From: Paragonimus skrjabini miyazakii
Lineage: Eukaryota > Platyhelminthes > Trematoda > Plagiorchiida > Troglotrematidae
Assembly: GCA_014338405.1 (NCBI GenBank)
Contig: JTDE01000920.1
Span: 20,633-84,632 of the forward strand
Direction: 5' to 3'
DNA: 64,000 bases
The notes under the pieces were generated by a model, which was not told where the DNA came from, ran no database searches, and was given only the letters and a program-made list of their open reading frames with translations. This document shows, in pieces, positions 51,601-60,248 of the stretch (position 1 is its first letter; each line of letters begins with the position of its first letter). The translations under genes and the position numbers were made by a program.

Positions 51601-54600
51601 GGACAAATCCTGCGGGGTTGTACCTAGCGTGTTCAACACTCACACCGTCATCCGACTGTCAGAACGACTGCTGGCCACTTCTTGCGATAGGCAGCCACTT
51701 CTTCAATATAACCGGTTGCATTTTCAATTGTAATAGCAAACGCACCAGCAGAATGTTAGAAAATGGGTGACACTTCTAGGATGACGCTAGTGTTGAGGGA
51801 CATCCCACGTACGAAGCCCAACAGCGTATGTTCATGTGCCCCCGAAGACGCAACCAAACAAAATGCACAAGCATATCTCATACTCTCGTTTGGGTTATAT
51901 TCAAGAATCTTACGGACCAGCTGGTGGAATTCACCCACATTCTGAGTGAATCTGAATCCAACATGGAAAACATGTCATGAGCTTACTGTTTTTCTGCATC
52001 CTTTACTCAGAGGCAACGCTGTGAAAATACGAACGATAACGTAGTCGCGATAGTGTAACATCCAGATCTCAACAAGTATACCATAAACGAACAGAGAAAT
52101 TGTGTCGTCAATAAGCACCTCGGCAGATTAGCTGAGTTAGAAGAGACCTAGTTTGGTAAGCTGTTTTTGTCGCTGTTTCGAATCCAGCCGAAGCTCAGAT
52201 TTTTCACAACTGAGTTTCTTTTGAGTTAACCAACCTACCGAGTTGCTTATTATTAATGCCTAATTGACCTGACAAGCTGACAGGAAAATGTGTTTCGCCG
52301 ACCCTCGTTAACCTAACGTACTCAACATCTCAGTTATAAATTTAATCACAATCAGCATTATACTATTTATGAAGAAACAACCAAATTTACATGAACTTTC
52401 GTAGGAATTGCGAACAAGAAAACAACTGGTTTTACATCGCGATTATTTAGACTGATGCCCGGTTTGTCAAAAATTTCTATATCGAAATTGTAAACCGTTC
52501 CAACAAAAGTATGGTTAATCTTCTTGAGTGCGAGGACGGCTTCTAAACGAATGAAGGAGTTTGACAAATTATGCCGCTTCTTGTGTGTGTACAATGCAGT
52601 ATCACGAAAGAAGTAAAAATCAGTCATCTTCTGTTTCTAGTGTGGTTACGTTTCGACGAGGTCTTTCCGCTCGGTCTTTTCAAGTGTTATGCCAATGGGG
52701 GAGTGGTCCAAACAGGTTATCAGTGAGAATGTGGAACCGTTGTGACTGATAGAGACACTGGTGTTGAGCTCTAGCAACAAATAAACTCAACTTAAACGTT
52801 TCATTTGAAAGGGATAAGCCGTAAGGTCGACAAGATTACGAAAGCTGCAACCACGTGTCAATCAGTTTCAAGTTATATAGGCAAAATCGTCAAATTTTTA
52901 TCACCATTGATTCATTATTCAGTATACAAAACATTTCATAATTAGTTCATGTAACTTCTCGCCTACATAAACGGATTTTTGGAGGCAACATTTTGGGGAA
53001 AGAAACTGATGGATGTTTTCGATGGTGGTAGTGAGTTTAACAACCGGTAAACAAACTGTCAAGGGATGATTCTCACACGCTATTCACAGTTCCAAGTGAA
53101 CGTGTGCAAAACCACGCACATTGGTGCATCACGCACAATTCCATACCTACGACACGAGTATTGAGATTGTATTTCTTACTGACAATCGAAATACAATAGC
53201 GTTGCATACACTGTATACCAAAAGAGTTCACTTCCGGTGAAATTGTCGGCTAGTAGGAATGTGTAAACATTTCAGAGACAAAAGATTTTCGGCAACTCTC
53301 AGATTTATTGGGACTGGATAACATATTGCACATGATTGCCCCATGTATCAAATTTTAAACAGACTGCTGTAATAAACGATAAGTTTGTTGCCACAATTTG
53401 AAAACCAGAAAGAATTTTCTTAATTTAGCATTTTCAGATTGCCGTTCATTATTTTGCAGTTGAAACTCTATAACATTCGTTGTATACAATGAGCTGTTCA
53501 ATAGAAACTTCAATTAATCCGCCATTTTCTGCCCGGCCCCCCACCCTCCAGTCTCAGATCAACGATCTATGTGGATGCAACGCCATTGAATATCCCTATC
53601 TGAATGGCAGTTTGCCGTTTTGTATGGCACTGAATTCTTTTGTACACGAAGGCGAGTGTGAGGAAAACAACGAGATCGATTTGAACTCACATTCGTATGA
53701 ACAAAGCAATGCAGAGGCGTCAAAATGGAATTGGACGGATTCAGAAAAGTTGTCAAAATCGGCGAATTTTTCCATCAGCCGATGTCTTGCTGAGTTGGAA
53801 GCGGTTAAGAATCACGTGGCTTGCAAATCTGAAGTAACGACACACTTTCAGGTTAGATCTCTTTTTAGGTTTAATCAATTTTCCTTAATAGTACGTGCGT
53901 CTGAGTACACATGAGCCAAAATCATAGGCTCATTGTGTAGGTGACAAACCGCTCACCAGTTAGTATGATCAACCGAGGAACAGTGCTTTCTAAGTTTGTC
54001 AGCTTATCGTCTAGTGAAGATAATTTAGTGACTGTTCAAAGGTACAAAACGTTTATTTCATCCCAGAGGGTGAAAAGTCTGCGGTTAGTTGAAAAGCAGT
54101 AGAGCAAATACAGTGATAGAAACTCACATTGATTGTAATAAACCGAGCAACAACAACTGACAAAGTAGTAGCTTTCCTGACAAAGGTTCAAATAACAGAG
54201 TTAGGCGGAAAGAAATGCCTGTCAAACCTGTCCATCCCAATTGTTTACATTTAAGATGGCGTCTGCATGTCGCACATAGTCTTATGATAGAGAAAATTAA
54301 CCCAAATGAGTTACCACCTTCCGAAATAATTATGTTGCCTTAGATGTTAAGTGTCACATTCAGATGATGCTTAAAATTCAAAATTTTCACACTATCCAGT
54401 GCAACATGTATGAATATTATGAAATGAAATCAGATGATATTGCTTACTGAAACATTACTGAACATAAACTTTATTTACATAGACAACAACTTTTGATCAT
54501 ATCAGCAATGGAAATAGTCAGATTAAAGCTCCCGTGGTGCATCTAACGTAATCTATATCCATTGAGATAATAAGCTGATAGAGCGCAATGGGAAGTCAGG

Positions 54601-57600
54601 TTTGAGTGTCTATTTTGAATAAACCCTATAGATTTTGTGTACATGGGCTGACGACTGCAGTACGGACAGCGGACTATAAACCTATACAGAAGTAACGCGT
54701 GTAACTCCGTTTTTCTTCGTTTCCCTAACGGCTACGTGTCCCGCATCAGGTGAGCACACGGAACATAGCTGGATGTACTATTTTTAAATAGTTTGCTAGA
54801 TTTGTTCATTTAGAAGAGACTTAATTAGGAAGTCGTGAACACTGGCAAAAACAGCAGGCACCTTACCAACTGAACTATGAAGTCACGCCAGGAGTTCAGA
54901 AATTCTGCATTTGAATCCGGCCAAAGCTCAGGTTATTTTACACTTGGTAGGTCTGCTAAACTGTGTACTGAGAATATAACTCAACTACACACCAATGGCG
55001 TTGGTGGGTCCGACGTTGAGCTGTTGGAGAAATCTTGTCAGGACAGTCAAATAACTGGGTCATTTAGTGGATTTCATAAAGGACTGTTAAATAACTGATG
55101 TATCTCGTAAATCAAAATGGTAGGCGGTAAAGTATCTCGTGTACTGAAGCGAGTAAACTATGCGCGAGCAACTAACATGTGTAAGCATAGATGCAAAGTA
55201 AAAACAAGTGAAAACATGAATCAATAAAAGCATCAAACGTTTTGAGTAAACCGTCACATGAGAAGTAGGAAGCCAAGTACAGATTCGGCAGGGCGAACAG
55301 GTGTCCAAGTGAACAGCACGGTTGGCGGCACCCAAAATGGATTAGCCTGTCACAGTGACTGAAGCCAAAGGACGCGTGCGCTTCAAACAATCACCCCAAA
55401 TGGCTTGCGCTACACAACTTGCGGCTCCACGTATCGGGTGTAAACTCGAAGATATAAGATCAGTAGATGTGTGAGTGAGGCCTCTGTGTCCAGCCGGCCA
55501 ATGCTGGTTAGCTAATTGAATGGCCAGCATGAATAAGAAACACTTATCTCTCGGAAAATAAACAGACAGCCTGCAATGACAAGATCTAGACTGAGAAGAA
55601 AGGTATGTAAAATGTAGTATAAGAAGCATTTCAATAAACGAATGCACGTTACTGAATCCCAGAGAGGATGAGTGAAGAGCAAAATTCTGAGTGGACCACG
55701 AAAAGAGCAGGCAACCCATTCATCATACAATACACCAACAAAGCTGAAGAAAAGAATGAGTAGAAGGCCGCAGACACCCAAGTTTCTGAAAAGAGGACCA
55801 AATTAGTTACCGAACGACCATAGTACTGGTCGATACATTCCTTAATAGAAATAGAATGGATATAATGATATGACCTACCTGAGCCTAACGTACTCGTCGT
55901 CTCTTCGTCGACAGTGCACTATGAGTGCGCTGGTGACCTACAAATCCAAGGCAGCCAGCGCATTCGTGGTCGCACACATCATAACACCATAGTCATCCCA
56001 CCACGACCTATGGCACTGATGGTTCCTTTGCGTACCACGCGCTTTTGTTCTTGGCCGCGCAATAATTGCTCGTTGAACTCGCGGTCGTCCGGTTCAACAC
56101 TAAGTCTTCTCAACATCTACAACTAATTTTACAACGTGGAAGAATTACCTGCACAGCATCCTGGTATCTTCGCTTTCGACCAACAGGATTTCGCTTACCT
56201 GATTTCAGTTGTCCATACAGCAGCTGCTTCGGAATACGAACATCGCCCATCCGATGAACGTGACCCAACCAGCAAAGTTGATTCAAGATCAGCATGGCTT
56301 ACATCCCGTTCATGTCCGCTCGCCGCAGTACTTCAGTGTTCAGAACCATGTCCTACCACCGAATACCCAAGATAGGTCTTAGACACTGCAAATGGAAGCG
56401 GCTCAGATAGCGCATATTACGCTGATACAATGTCGACGTTTCACTATCGTATAGCAGTATAGACAGCACCATTGAGCGGTAGACAAACAGCTTACTGCTC
56501 GGCTTCAGGCTGTGGTTCTCCCAAACACGTTTTTCAAGACGTCCGAAAGCAGTAATAATCTTTGCCGCATGACCTCTCAATTCGCGGTCCTCAGACAGAT
56601 CGGTGAACAGATTGCTACCCAAGTAGCAGAAATCTGTGCAGCTGCTGACAACATCTCCATTAACAGGGATTTGGGGCGAAAGAGTACAGATAGCACCTCC
56701 GCCCGCCGAAGACTGAAAGAAAGAAAAAGTCATACCTGTGCTGATATCCAGTCCAAACTTGGATATCGCAGTCGCTAAAGCCGTGGCCAGTCGTTGTAGC
56801 TCGTCCTCGTTGTGTGCAAACAGCGCGCTATCATCTGCAAACAGAAACATGCGCATCGTTGGAGTATGTAACTTGGCTGAGGAGCCGAAATGTCGGATAT
56901 TCAGTAGGTGCCTATCCGTCCGGTACTCTACCTCAACGCCGTCTTCCCCAGAATCCTGAAAAGCGATTGTTAGCATGGCAGTTAAATATAAACTAAATAG
57001 GGCTGCGGCTATCACACAACTCTACTTCACACCAGTGACAATGTCATAATCGTCATAGGTAGAACAACACGATTGCACCTTCGCCCTCATGCCCAAATGT
57101 AACAATCTAATCAAATTGACGAACTTACCTGGATATCCAAACTAATCAAGCTCCGTCCACAGCGTCTCGCGGCTCACGGATTCGAACGCTTTGATGAAGT
57201 CTACGAAGAGGGTATACAGGGGCTGGTTTCGTTCCAGACACTTCTCCTGAAGCTGTCGAGCAGCGAACACCAGGTCGATCGTAATCCGACTCACCCGGAG
57301 TCCATATTGCTCCTCAGGAGCATTGGCCCCCAAGACATCCGTACTCAGCCGGTTCAGAAGGATTTTTGCAAGCACCTTACCTGCGCAGCTCAGCAGACTG
57401 ATGCCCCGATGGCTGTCGGGACATTGCTTGCTACCCTTACCTTTAAACAAAGGTACTATCACAGCATCGTTGAAATCTTGTGACATCACATCCTGCTCCC
57501 AGATGGAGTGAAACAGCTGGAGCAGTGCACATTCCATCTCCGGCCCCCCATTCTTCAGGATCCCATCTGGCAATCCATCTTCACCTGTAGCCTTCCCGTT

Positions 57601-60248
57601 AAGAAGTTGAACAGTCGCTCCCTGCAACTCTAGCAAACCCCGAGGTGAGAGCAAGTGAAGGCTTAATGGCTTGTTCACAGTCACCCAATCAATGGTAACA
57701 AGACGGTTTAATAGGTTACCAAAGTGTTTGCTCCAGACCTTCATGGTGTCCTCTGGCTGGGTGCACGAACATCTGATATCCACGTCTACCAATGCTTTAG
57801 TAGACTGGATCGATGAACCGAAGATCGCCTTAAGCGAATCGTAGAACTCCTTATGTTGTCGACAATCTGCGAATCCCTGCATCCGCTAGCCCTGACTCAT
57901 ACATCAGTTGTCCTTGATTCCGCGAACACGCTCGGCCAGTTGACGGCGGATACTCCGGAACGTGGTATTCTTCGCTTCATTGTCTGAGTTCACTGTGGAG
58001 GCAGTAAACACGGCATTCTTCTCCCGCACCAATTCAACAATAACTACGTTGTTGTCGTCGAACCAGTCCGGAGGTTTCTGGCGTTTCAGACCGATCGTCT
58101 CGGTGCCTGCCATCGTGATCCGTTTTTTGATGCACTGGCACATACCCTCAGGGGTAGTGGATACAGGAACGTCGCGCAGACGAGCGGCAACTGCACGCTG
58201 GAAAGCAGTCTTCATCTCAGTTCTTCAATCGTTTGATATCCAACTTCTGTCGTTGTCCGGAAGATAAATAAACAGACTTGCTTACATGGATAAACAATTT
58301 GGTCCTGACCGGCCAATGATCTGTGCTACATTCAGCGCCGCACATCACTCCGTGATAAGCATTTCACTGCCGTAAAAACACGTAGCCAAGCAAATGGTGA
58401 TGGCCGCTTCATGGATAAGTCCACGCCGTGATGTCGCTCGCATCCAGCTGGAATAAGATGTTCATGATAACCGGCTCGTGAGTAACACACAGGTGGAGCA
58501 GACGATCACCGTTCTCATTGACTGAACCAATGCCGTAGGGTCCGAGGACTCCAGGCCAAGCTGCCGAGTCGTACCCGACTCGAGCGTTCAAGTCACCCAC
58601 AACAAACAGTCAGTAACTCACTGGTGCCAATCGTGTTGTGGCGGACAGGTGGTCATAGAGCTGGTCCATTGTATCATCAGTGTGACACATAGTTGGATCA
58701 GAAACACTAACAAATGTGGCACAATTTCCTCGACCGAGTCGCAGGCTCATAGACAGTATTCGAGGGTTGATGCGGTGCGGTTCGCCTATCATCAAAGCGT
58801 TGATGCGATCACTGACTGCGAAACAGACACCATTCTCCCAAACACCGTCTATCAAGTAACCTATCTGGTAGAAGGTGTACCTGGCACCTGCTTCCCGTAA
58901 CTCACCTTGGTCCGCAAGCCTTGTATCGCTCGAGGCTACTACGTCGATTCCATAGCGAAGCAGTTCCATCGCAATCAGTGCAGTGAGCCGTCCTGACCGT
59001 CCTTTGGAGCTGCATCGATCCAATAGCGTGCGCACATTTCATGCTCCAACACAGAGCGTCTTGCGTCCCTGGGCCTGTCTCAAGTTGTTCTTCGGCTTAC
59101 TGAATCTTGAGTGAGCATCACCTGCTCGGGGATTAATATCGGAGGGACAGTATGAGGGTGATTGACTGGTAGTAGCATATTTTTGTCTATCCACCCTGCC
59201 ATGTGCAGCAGATAGGCCGACCCGGCCTATCTTGCGCGACGGCCAATGCATCACATACATATATGGGTGCGCACAAACACATAGACCCCGAAGGTCGTTG
59301 TGCACTGCGGATCCAAGGCCACAAGGGTAACTGCGTACAAAGGTAGCATTTTTAGCCACAGCATAACATTCAGACAACTGGCAAACGCCTATTGCGTCTA
59401 CGCCTGTTTTCAAGAGCTGGGTTTTTTTAAACAACTGTATGCGTTCACTAACATCGCACCCAACCTTTTGTCGGTTTTCTGGATCATAATATTCCCTCTG
59501 CATTCAGGATAGCGCCAAGCGAGCTAAGTAGTACACTCAGATAAGATGCTGATTGTTGAGACCTAGTTTCCGGGACCATTTCTAAACGTGTACATTAACG
59601 AACTCAGTACAAAATAGATAGCAGTTTCAAGCATGAAGACATGTTCCTAAAGAAGACTGTGATCGAAGCGGTAGTAAATATACTAAACGCATTTGGTAGG
59701 TTTATAAAATTACATACATCCGGTAGCTGGGTTGTTAAAATCTCCGACTACTCATGAGTGAAGATAGTCACCTCATTTCATTCCAGTCAGTCCAAATTGT
59801 CAAATCGTCCATTATATTGAACAGACTGTACAGCTAGCAGTAAGGGCAACTTCTTACAACTGAGTTCTGTTAAAAACAACAAATCAGACCAAGTCTATCC
59901 GGAGTACTGTTAATAATAAATTAGAGTAACAATTTGTCGTTACTGTTTCCTTCGTTTAAGGGCGACGTGGTTCCATCCTGTACACTTCCATGTGCGTTCT
60001 TCTCCTACGAAACTGATCGATCCACCTCTACGTGGCCAACTAAAGCTTGGCAACTCAGTTGGCTAGGTACCAAAGCGGGACAAAAGATTCTGAACAGACC
60101 GGACTTGGCCGAATATCGCCGAGCACGCGAATTACTCAACAGCCCTGACGGAGAAGCAACTGCGCAAGAAATACTAACCCGTAGTGACGTATTGGAAAGG
60201 AATCTTTTGGCCATCATGATGATCAGACCGAACTTCAATTTGCACAAT
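21743..60248 (+). CDS. DEG/ENaC/ASIC-family sodium channel, 3' incomplete (exons 1-4)
   Basis: Spliced from 21743-22288, 48105-48557, 53552-53851 and 59961-60248, giving 529 residues. Members of this family are trimeric sodium channels with two membrane helices, a large disulphide-rich ectodomain and cytoplasmic tails. Visible here: N-terminal gating motif TTTIRGITRI (33-42, with Arg-Gly in place of His-Gly), TM1 at about 50-73, post-TM1 FPSMTLCN (95-102), palm motif NCLTF (212-216), PPYGRC (299-304), cysteine region AC...CGC (326-342), CTLPC (440-444), then STSTWP (454-459), and the last palm strand RNLLAIMMI with PNFNLHN at the end. The order and spacing fit the whole family up to the pre-TM2 loop. 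That loop, TM2 and the C-tail are missing and probably lie beyond the window. Motifs look nearest to peptide-gated (FaNaC-type) channels, but the ligand cannot be told. Confidence 0.93.
38038..38150 (+). repeat. tRNA-derived SINE-like repeat
   Basis: tRNA-like head with A-box side GTAGTTCAACTGATGG and a perfect pol III B box GGTTCGAATCC at 38100-38110, then AGCCAAAGTCCCGAG. It does not fold into a convincing tRNA. Relatives are at 52.1-52.2 and 54.9 kb, so it is a dispersed short element rather than a tRNA gene. Confidence 0.7.
42157..42280 (+). repeat. Inverted terminal repeat, remnant B, left
   Basis: Contains CATCAGTCGCAAACGTAAAA and GGTATGGATACGCAT; its reverse complement matches 43134-43259 at roughly 85 percent by eye. 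A related copy forms the repeat pair at 63.3-63.63 kb. Confidence 0.85.
42455..43130 (-). pseudogene. Penelope-like RT thumb plus GIY-YIG endonuclease
   Basis: Begins near 43125 with FLDVLITRCGDGTLQRSVHH and TTWSGQYLQF, then AYKKGLIKNLFHRPKRIC and MWRKTLLANG, typical of the region after the RT core. A stop falls near 42870, and the frame 42868-42455 continues with DIFLFLQFEGDHVANGIKHK and VLHNRESSLSD, then SHIVYQFAYSCGVVYIGRTD, a clear GIY-YIG signature, and RVAGHVPNWL and SIPRHLMITGH. The YVDD box and everything before it are missing, so the remnant cannot replicate. Confidence 0.88.
43134..43259 (-). repeat. Inverted terminal repeat, remnant B, right
   Basis: Reverse complement of 42157-42280. 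It directly abuts the truncated coding part, and its inner edge overlaps codons just before FLDVLITR. Confidence 0.85.
44868..44935 (+). repeat. tRNA-like fragment with A box
   Basis: TGGCATAGTGG at 44874-44884 fits the pol III A box exactly, and ATATCCGAATCC at 44918-44929 is a degraded B box. The head resembles a tRNA-Arg start. The arms do not pair well, so a SINE or tRNA pseudogene is more likely than a working tRNA. It is of a different family from the other three. Confidence 0.5.
45660..45685. repeat. (AT)n microsatellite
   Basis: Thirteen AT dinucleotides in an uninterrupted run within channel intron 1. Confidence 0.97.
48105..48557 (+). CDS. Channel exon 2 (palm and upper ectodomain)
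   Basis: Encodes residues 183-333 (151 codons), starting VIHTEGSKRVMNDCD after the acceptor cctacag. RRFVHAQYLNCLTFD is the family's palm motif (usual Y.NC.TFN). AVVVVHNADTYP matches the strand with a conserved His-x-x-x-x-x-Pro pattern. GINLQPGSLTEIKV and PPYGRC follow, then YAYSEHACRMSTIQ, the start of the cysteine-rich region. In most relatives the last motif reads AC...C.Q; here the second cysteine is Thr331. An Asn-Lys-Thr site is present. It ends CAA | gtaagt, phase 0. Confidence 0.95.
49960..50330 (-). mobile_element. Possible CR1-like LINE fragment
   Basis: - strand translation gives FVNVDHVILLQNTTVMA near 50140 and a downstream LSESRII segment, like the F.KAFD.VDH..LL..L..YG box and its sequel in CR1-like RTs. 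The stretch AACTGTCGTGTTTTGCAGTAATATGACATG is also loosely like 9015-9045 of the CR1-like LINE. It is short, heavily decayed, and its borders are guesses. Confidence 0.45.
52120..52215 (+). repeat. tRNA-derived SINE-like fragment
   Basis: Contains a near-perfect pol III B box GTTTCGAATCC (52175-52185) followed by AGCCGAAGCTCAG and preceded by GCTGTTTTTGTCGC. The same block occurs at 38090-38118 and a diverged form at 54905-54935. The A-box side (TTAGCTGAGTTAG) is weak. Confidence 0.6.
53552..53851 (+). CDS. Channel exon 3 (cysteine-rich thumb region)
   Basis: Encodes residues 334-433 (100 codons), SQINDLCGCNAIEYPYLNGS onward. The CGC motif lies exactly the expected distance after ACRM of exon 2, which fixes the acceptor at ccctccag | TCT rather than the earlier ttttgcag at 53459, whose continuation hits an in-frame TAA at 53471. 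Cysteines at CGC, PFCMA, GECEE, SRCLA and ACKSE fit the disulphide ladder. Sites NGS, NWT and NFS could be glycosylated. It ends TTT CAG | gttaga, a weaker donor, phase 0; the frame stays open for 21 codons past it. Confidence 0.92.
54842..54960. repeat. Rearranged tRNA-derived SINE-like repeat
   Basis: The left part (54842-54890) read on the - strand gives TCATAGTTCAGTTGGTAAGG, a tRNA-like A-box half. The right part (54905-54935) read on the + strand gives TTGAATCCGGCCAAAGCTCAGG, the B-box half shared with the copies at 38.1 and 52.2 kb. The two halves are therefore in opposite orientation, either by inversion or because two copies meet here. Confidence 0.55.
55900..56295 (-). pseudogene. 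LINE C-terminal region
   Basis: LCWLGHVHRMGDVRIPKQLL and YGQLKSGKRNPVGRKRRYQD are standard C-terminal motifs of this LINE type (usual LRWLGHV.RM.D.R.PK..LYGEL..GKR..G...LRYKD). Further on, a frame with CDHECAGCLGFVGHQRTHS has C..C...H...H spacing like the terminal zinc finger of such proteins. Stops interrupt it. Confidence 0.8.
56353..57882 (-). pseudogene. LINE reverse transcriptase
   Basis: Frame 57882-57142 carries GKATGEDGLPDGILKNGG (usual GKAPG.DGIP.E), VIVPLFKGKGSKQCPDSHRG then ISLLSCAGKVLAKILLNRL, and LYTLFVDFIKAFESVSR. Frame 57015-56353 carries the catalytic box FLFADDSALFAHNEDELQRL, then CYLGSNLFTDLSED and YDSETSTLYQRNMRYLSRFH. Between them the frame reads through two single stops (after WTELD and after TGVK). 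It is near complete for the domain but disabled. Confidence 0.92.
57904..58215 (-). pseudogene. LINE linker between endonuclease and RT
   Basis: Contains PPDWFDDNN and LVREKNAVFTA, matching the usual linker pattern WFDEN...I..LL..K, and RSIRRQLAERVRGIKDN. It is separated from the RT frame by a stop near 57900. No catalytic residues are expected in this part. Confidence 0.8.
58409..59503 (-). pseudogene. LINE leader and apurinic-like endonuclease
   Basis: The frame 59503-59039 ends LCVGA with a TGA, and the next frame continues in phase as NVRTLLDRC. The usual motif is AWNVRTLLD, so this stop looks like a Trp codon turned to TGA. The endonuclease then shows ELLRYGIDVVASSDTRLADQ (usual ...DI.ALSETRL...), YTFYQIG, GVCFAVSD and ATFVSVSDPTM. 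After a break near 58608, MGDLNARVGYDS and ITAWTYP follow (usual GDFNARVG and WMHP). The conserved Glu of LSETR is Asp here. Confidence 0.88.
59961..60248 (+). CDS. Channel exon 4 (C440-C444, wrist and last palm strand)
   Basis: Encodes residues 434-529, starting GDVVPSCTLPCAFFSYETDR. CTLPC and Y...S.S.WP are invariant-type motifs of the family before the last palm strands. DVLERNLLAIMMIRPNFNL aligns with the strand written in ASIC channels as DNFLVLD.FFE.LNY. The preferred end is CAC AAT | gtaggt (phase 0); an alternative donor four bases later (TAG | gtagtg, ending 60252) would change phase. The next exon should begin the pre-TM2 loop. Confidence 0.92.

Larger units (their letters stand above)
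48558..53551 (+). other. Channel intron 2 (5.0 kb)
   Basis: gtaagt donor and ccctccag acceptor. It contains a possible - strand LINE fragment at about 49960-50330, overlapping decayed frames at 51040-51945 of unknown origin, and a SINE-like repeat near 52120-52210. The rest shows nothing recognisable. Confidence 0.85.
55870..59503 (-). mobile_element. Endonuclease-RT LINE, second subfamily, nearly complete
   Basis: A - strand element inserted in channel intron 3, antisense to the gene. Domain order: N-terminal leader (59503-59039), endonuclease (59035-58400), linker (58215-57904), RT (57882-56353) and C-terminal region with a decayed zinc-finger-like segment (about 56295-55900). Each frame is long, and breaks are mostly single stops or small frameshifts, so it is a fairly young dead copy. 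Its leader is related to that of the LINE at 17.5-20.9 kb, but the proteins differ clearly, so it is a separate subfamily. Confidence 0.92.
53852..59960 (+). other. Channel intron 3 (6.1 kb)
   Basis: gttaga donor and ttcgtttaag acceptor. Most of it (55870-59503) is a LINE on the opposite strand. A rearranged SINE-like repeat sits at 54842-54960. 53940-54840, 54961-55869 and 59504-59960 show nothing supportable; open frames at 55087-55781 have no domain. Confidence 0.85.

Noticed and set aside
53480..53551. Extension of channel exon 3 upstream to the acceptor at 53459
   Set aside because: An in-frame TAA at 53471 blocks it, and the spacing from ACRM to CGC is exact only when the exon starts at 53552.
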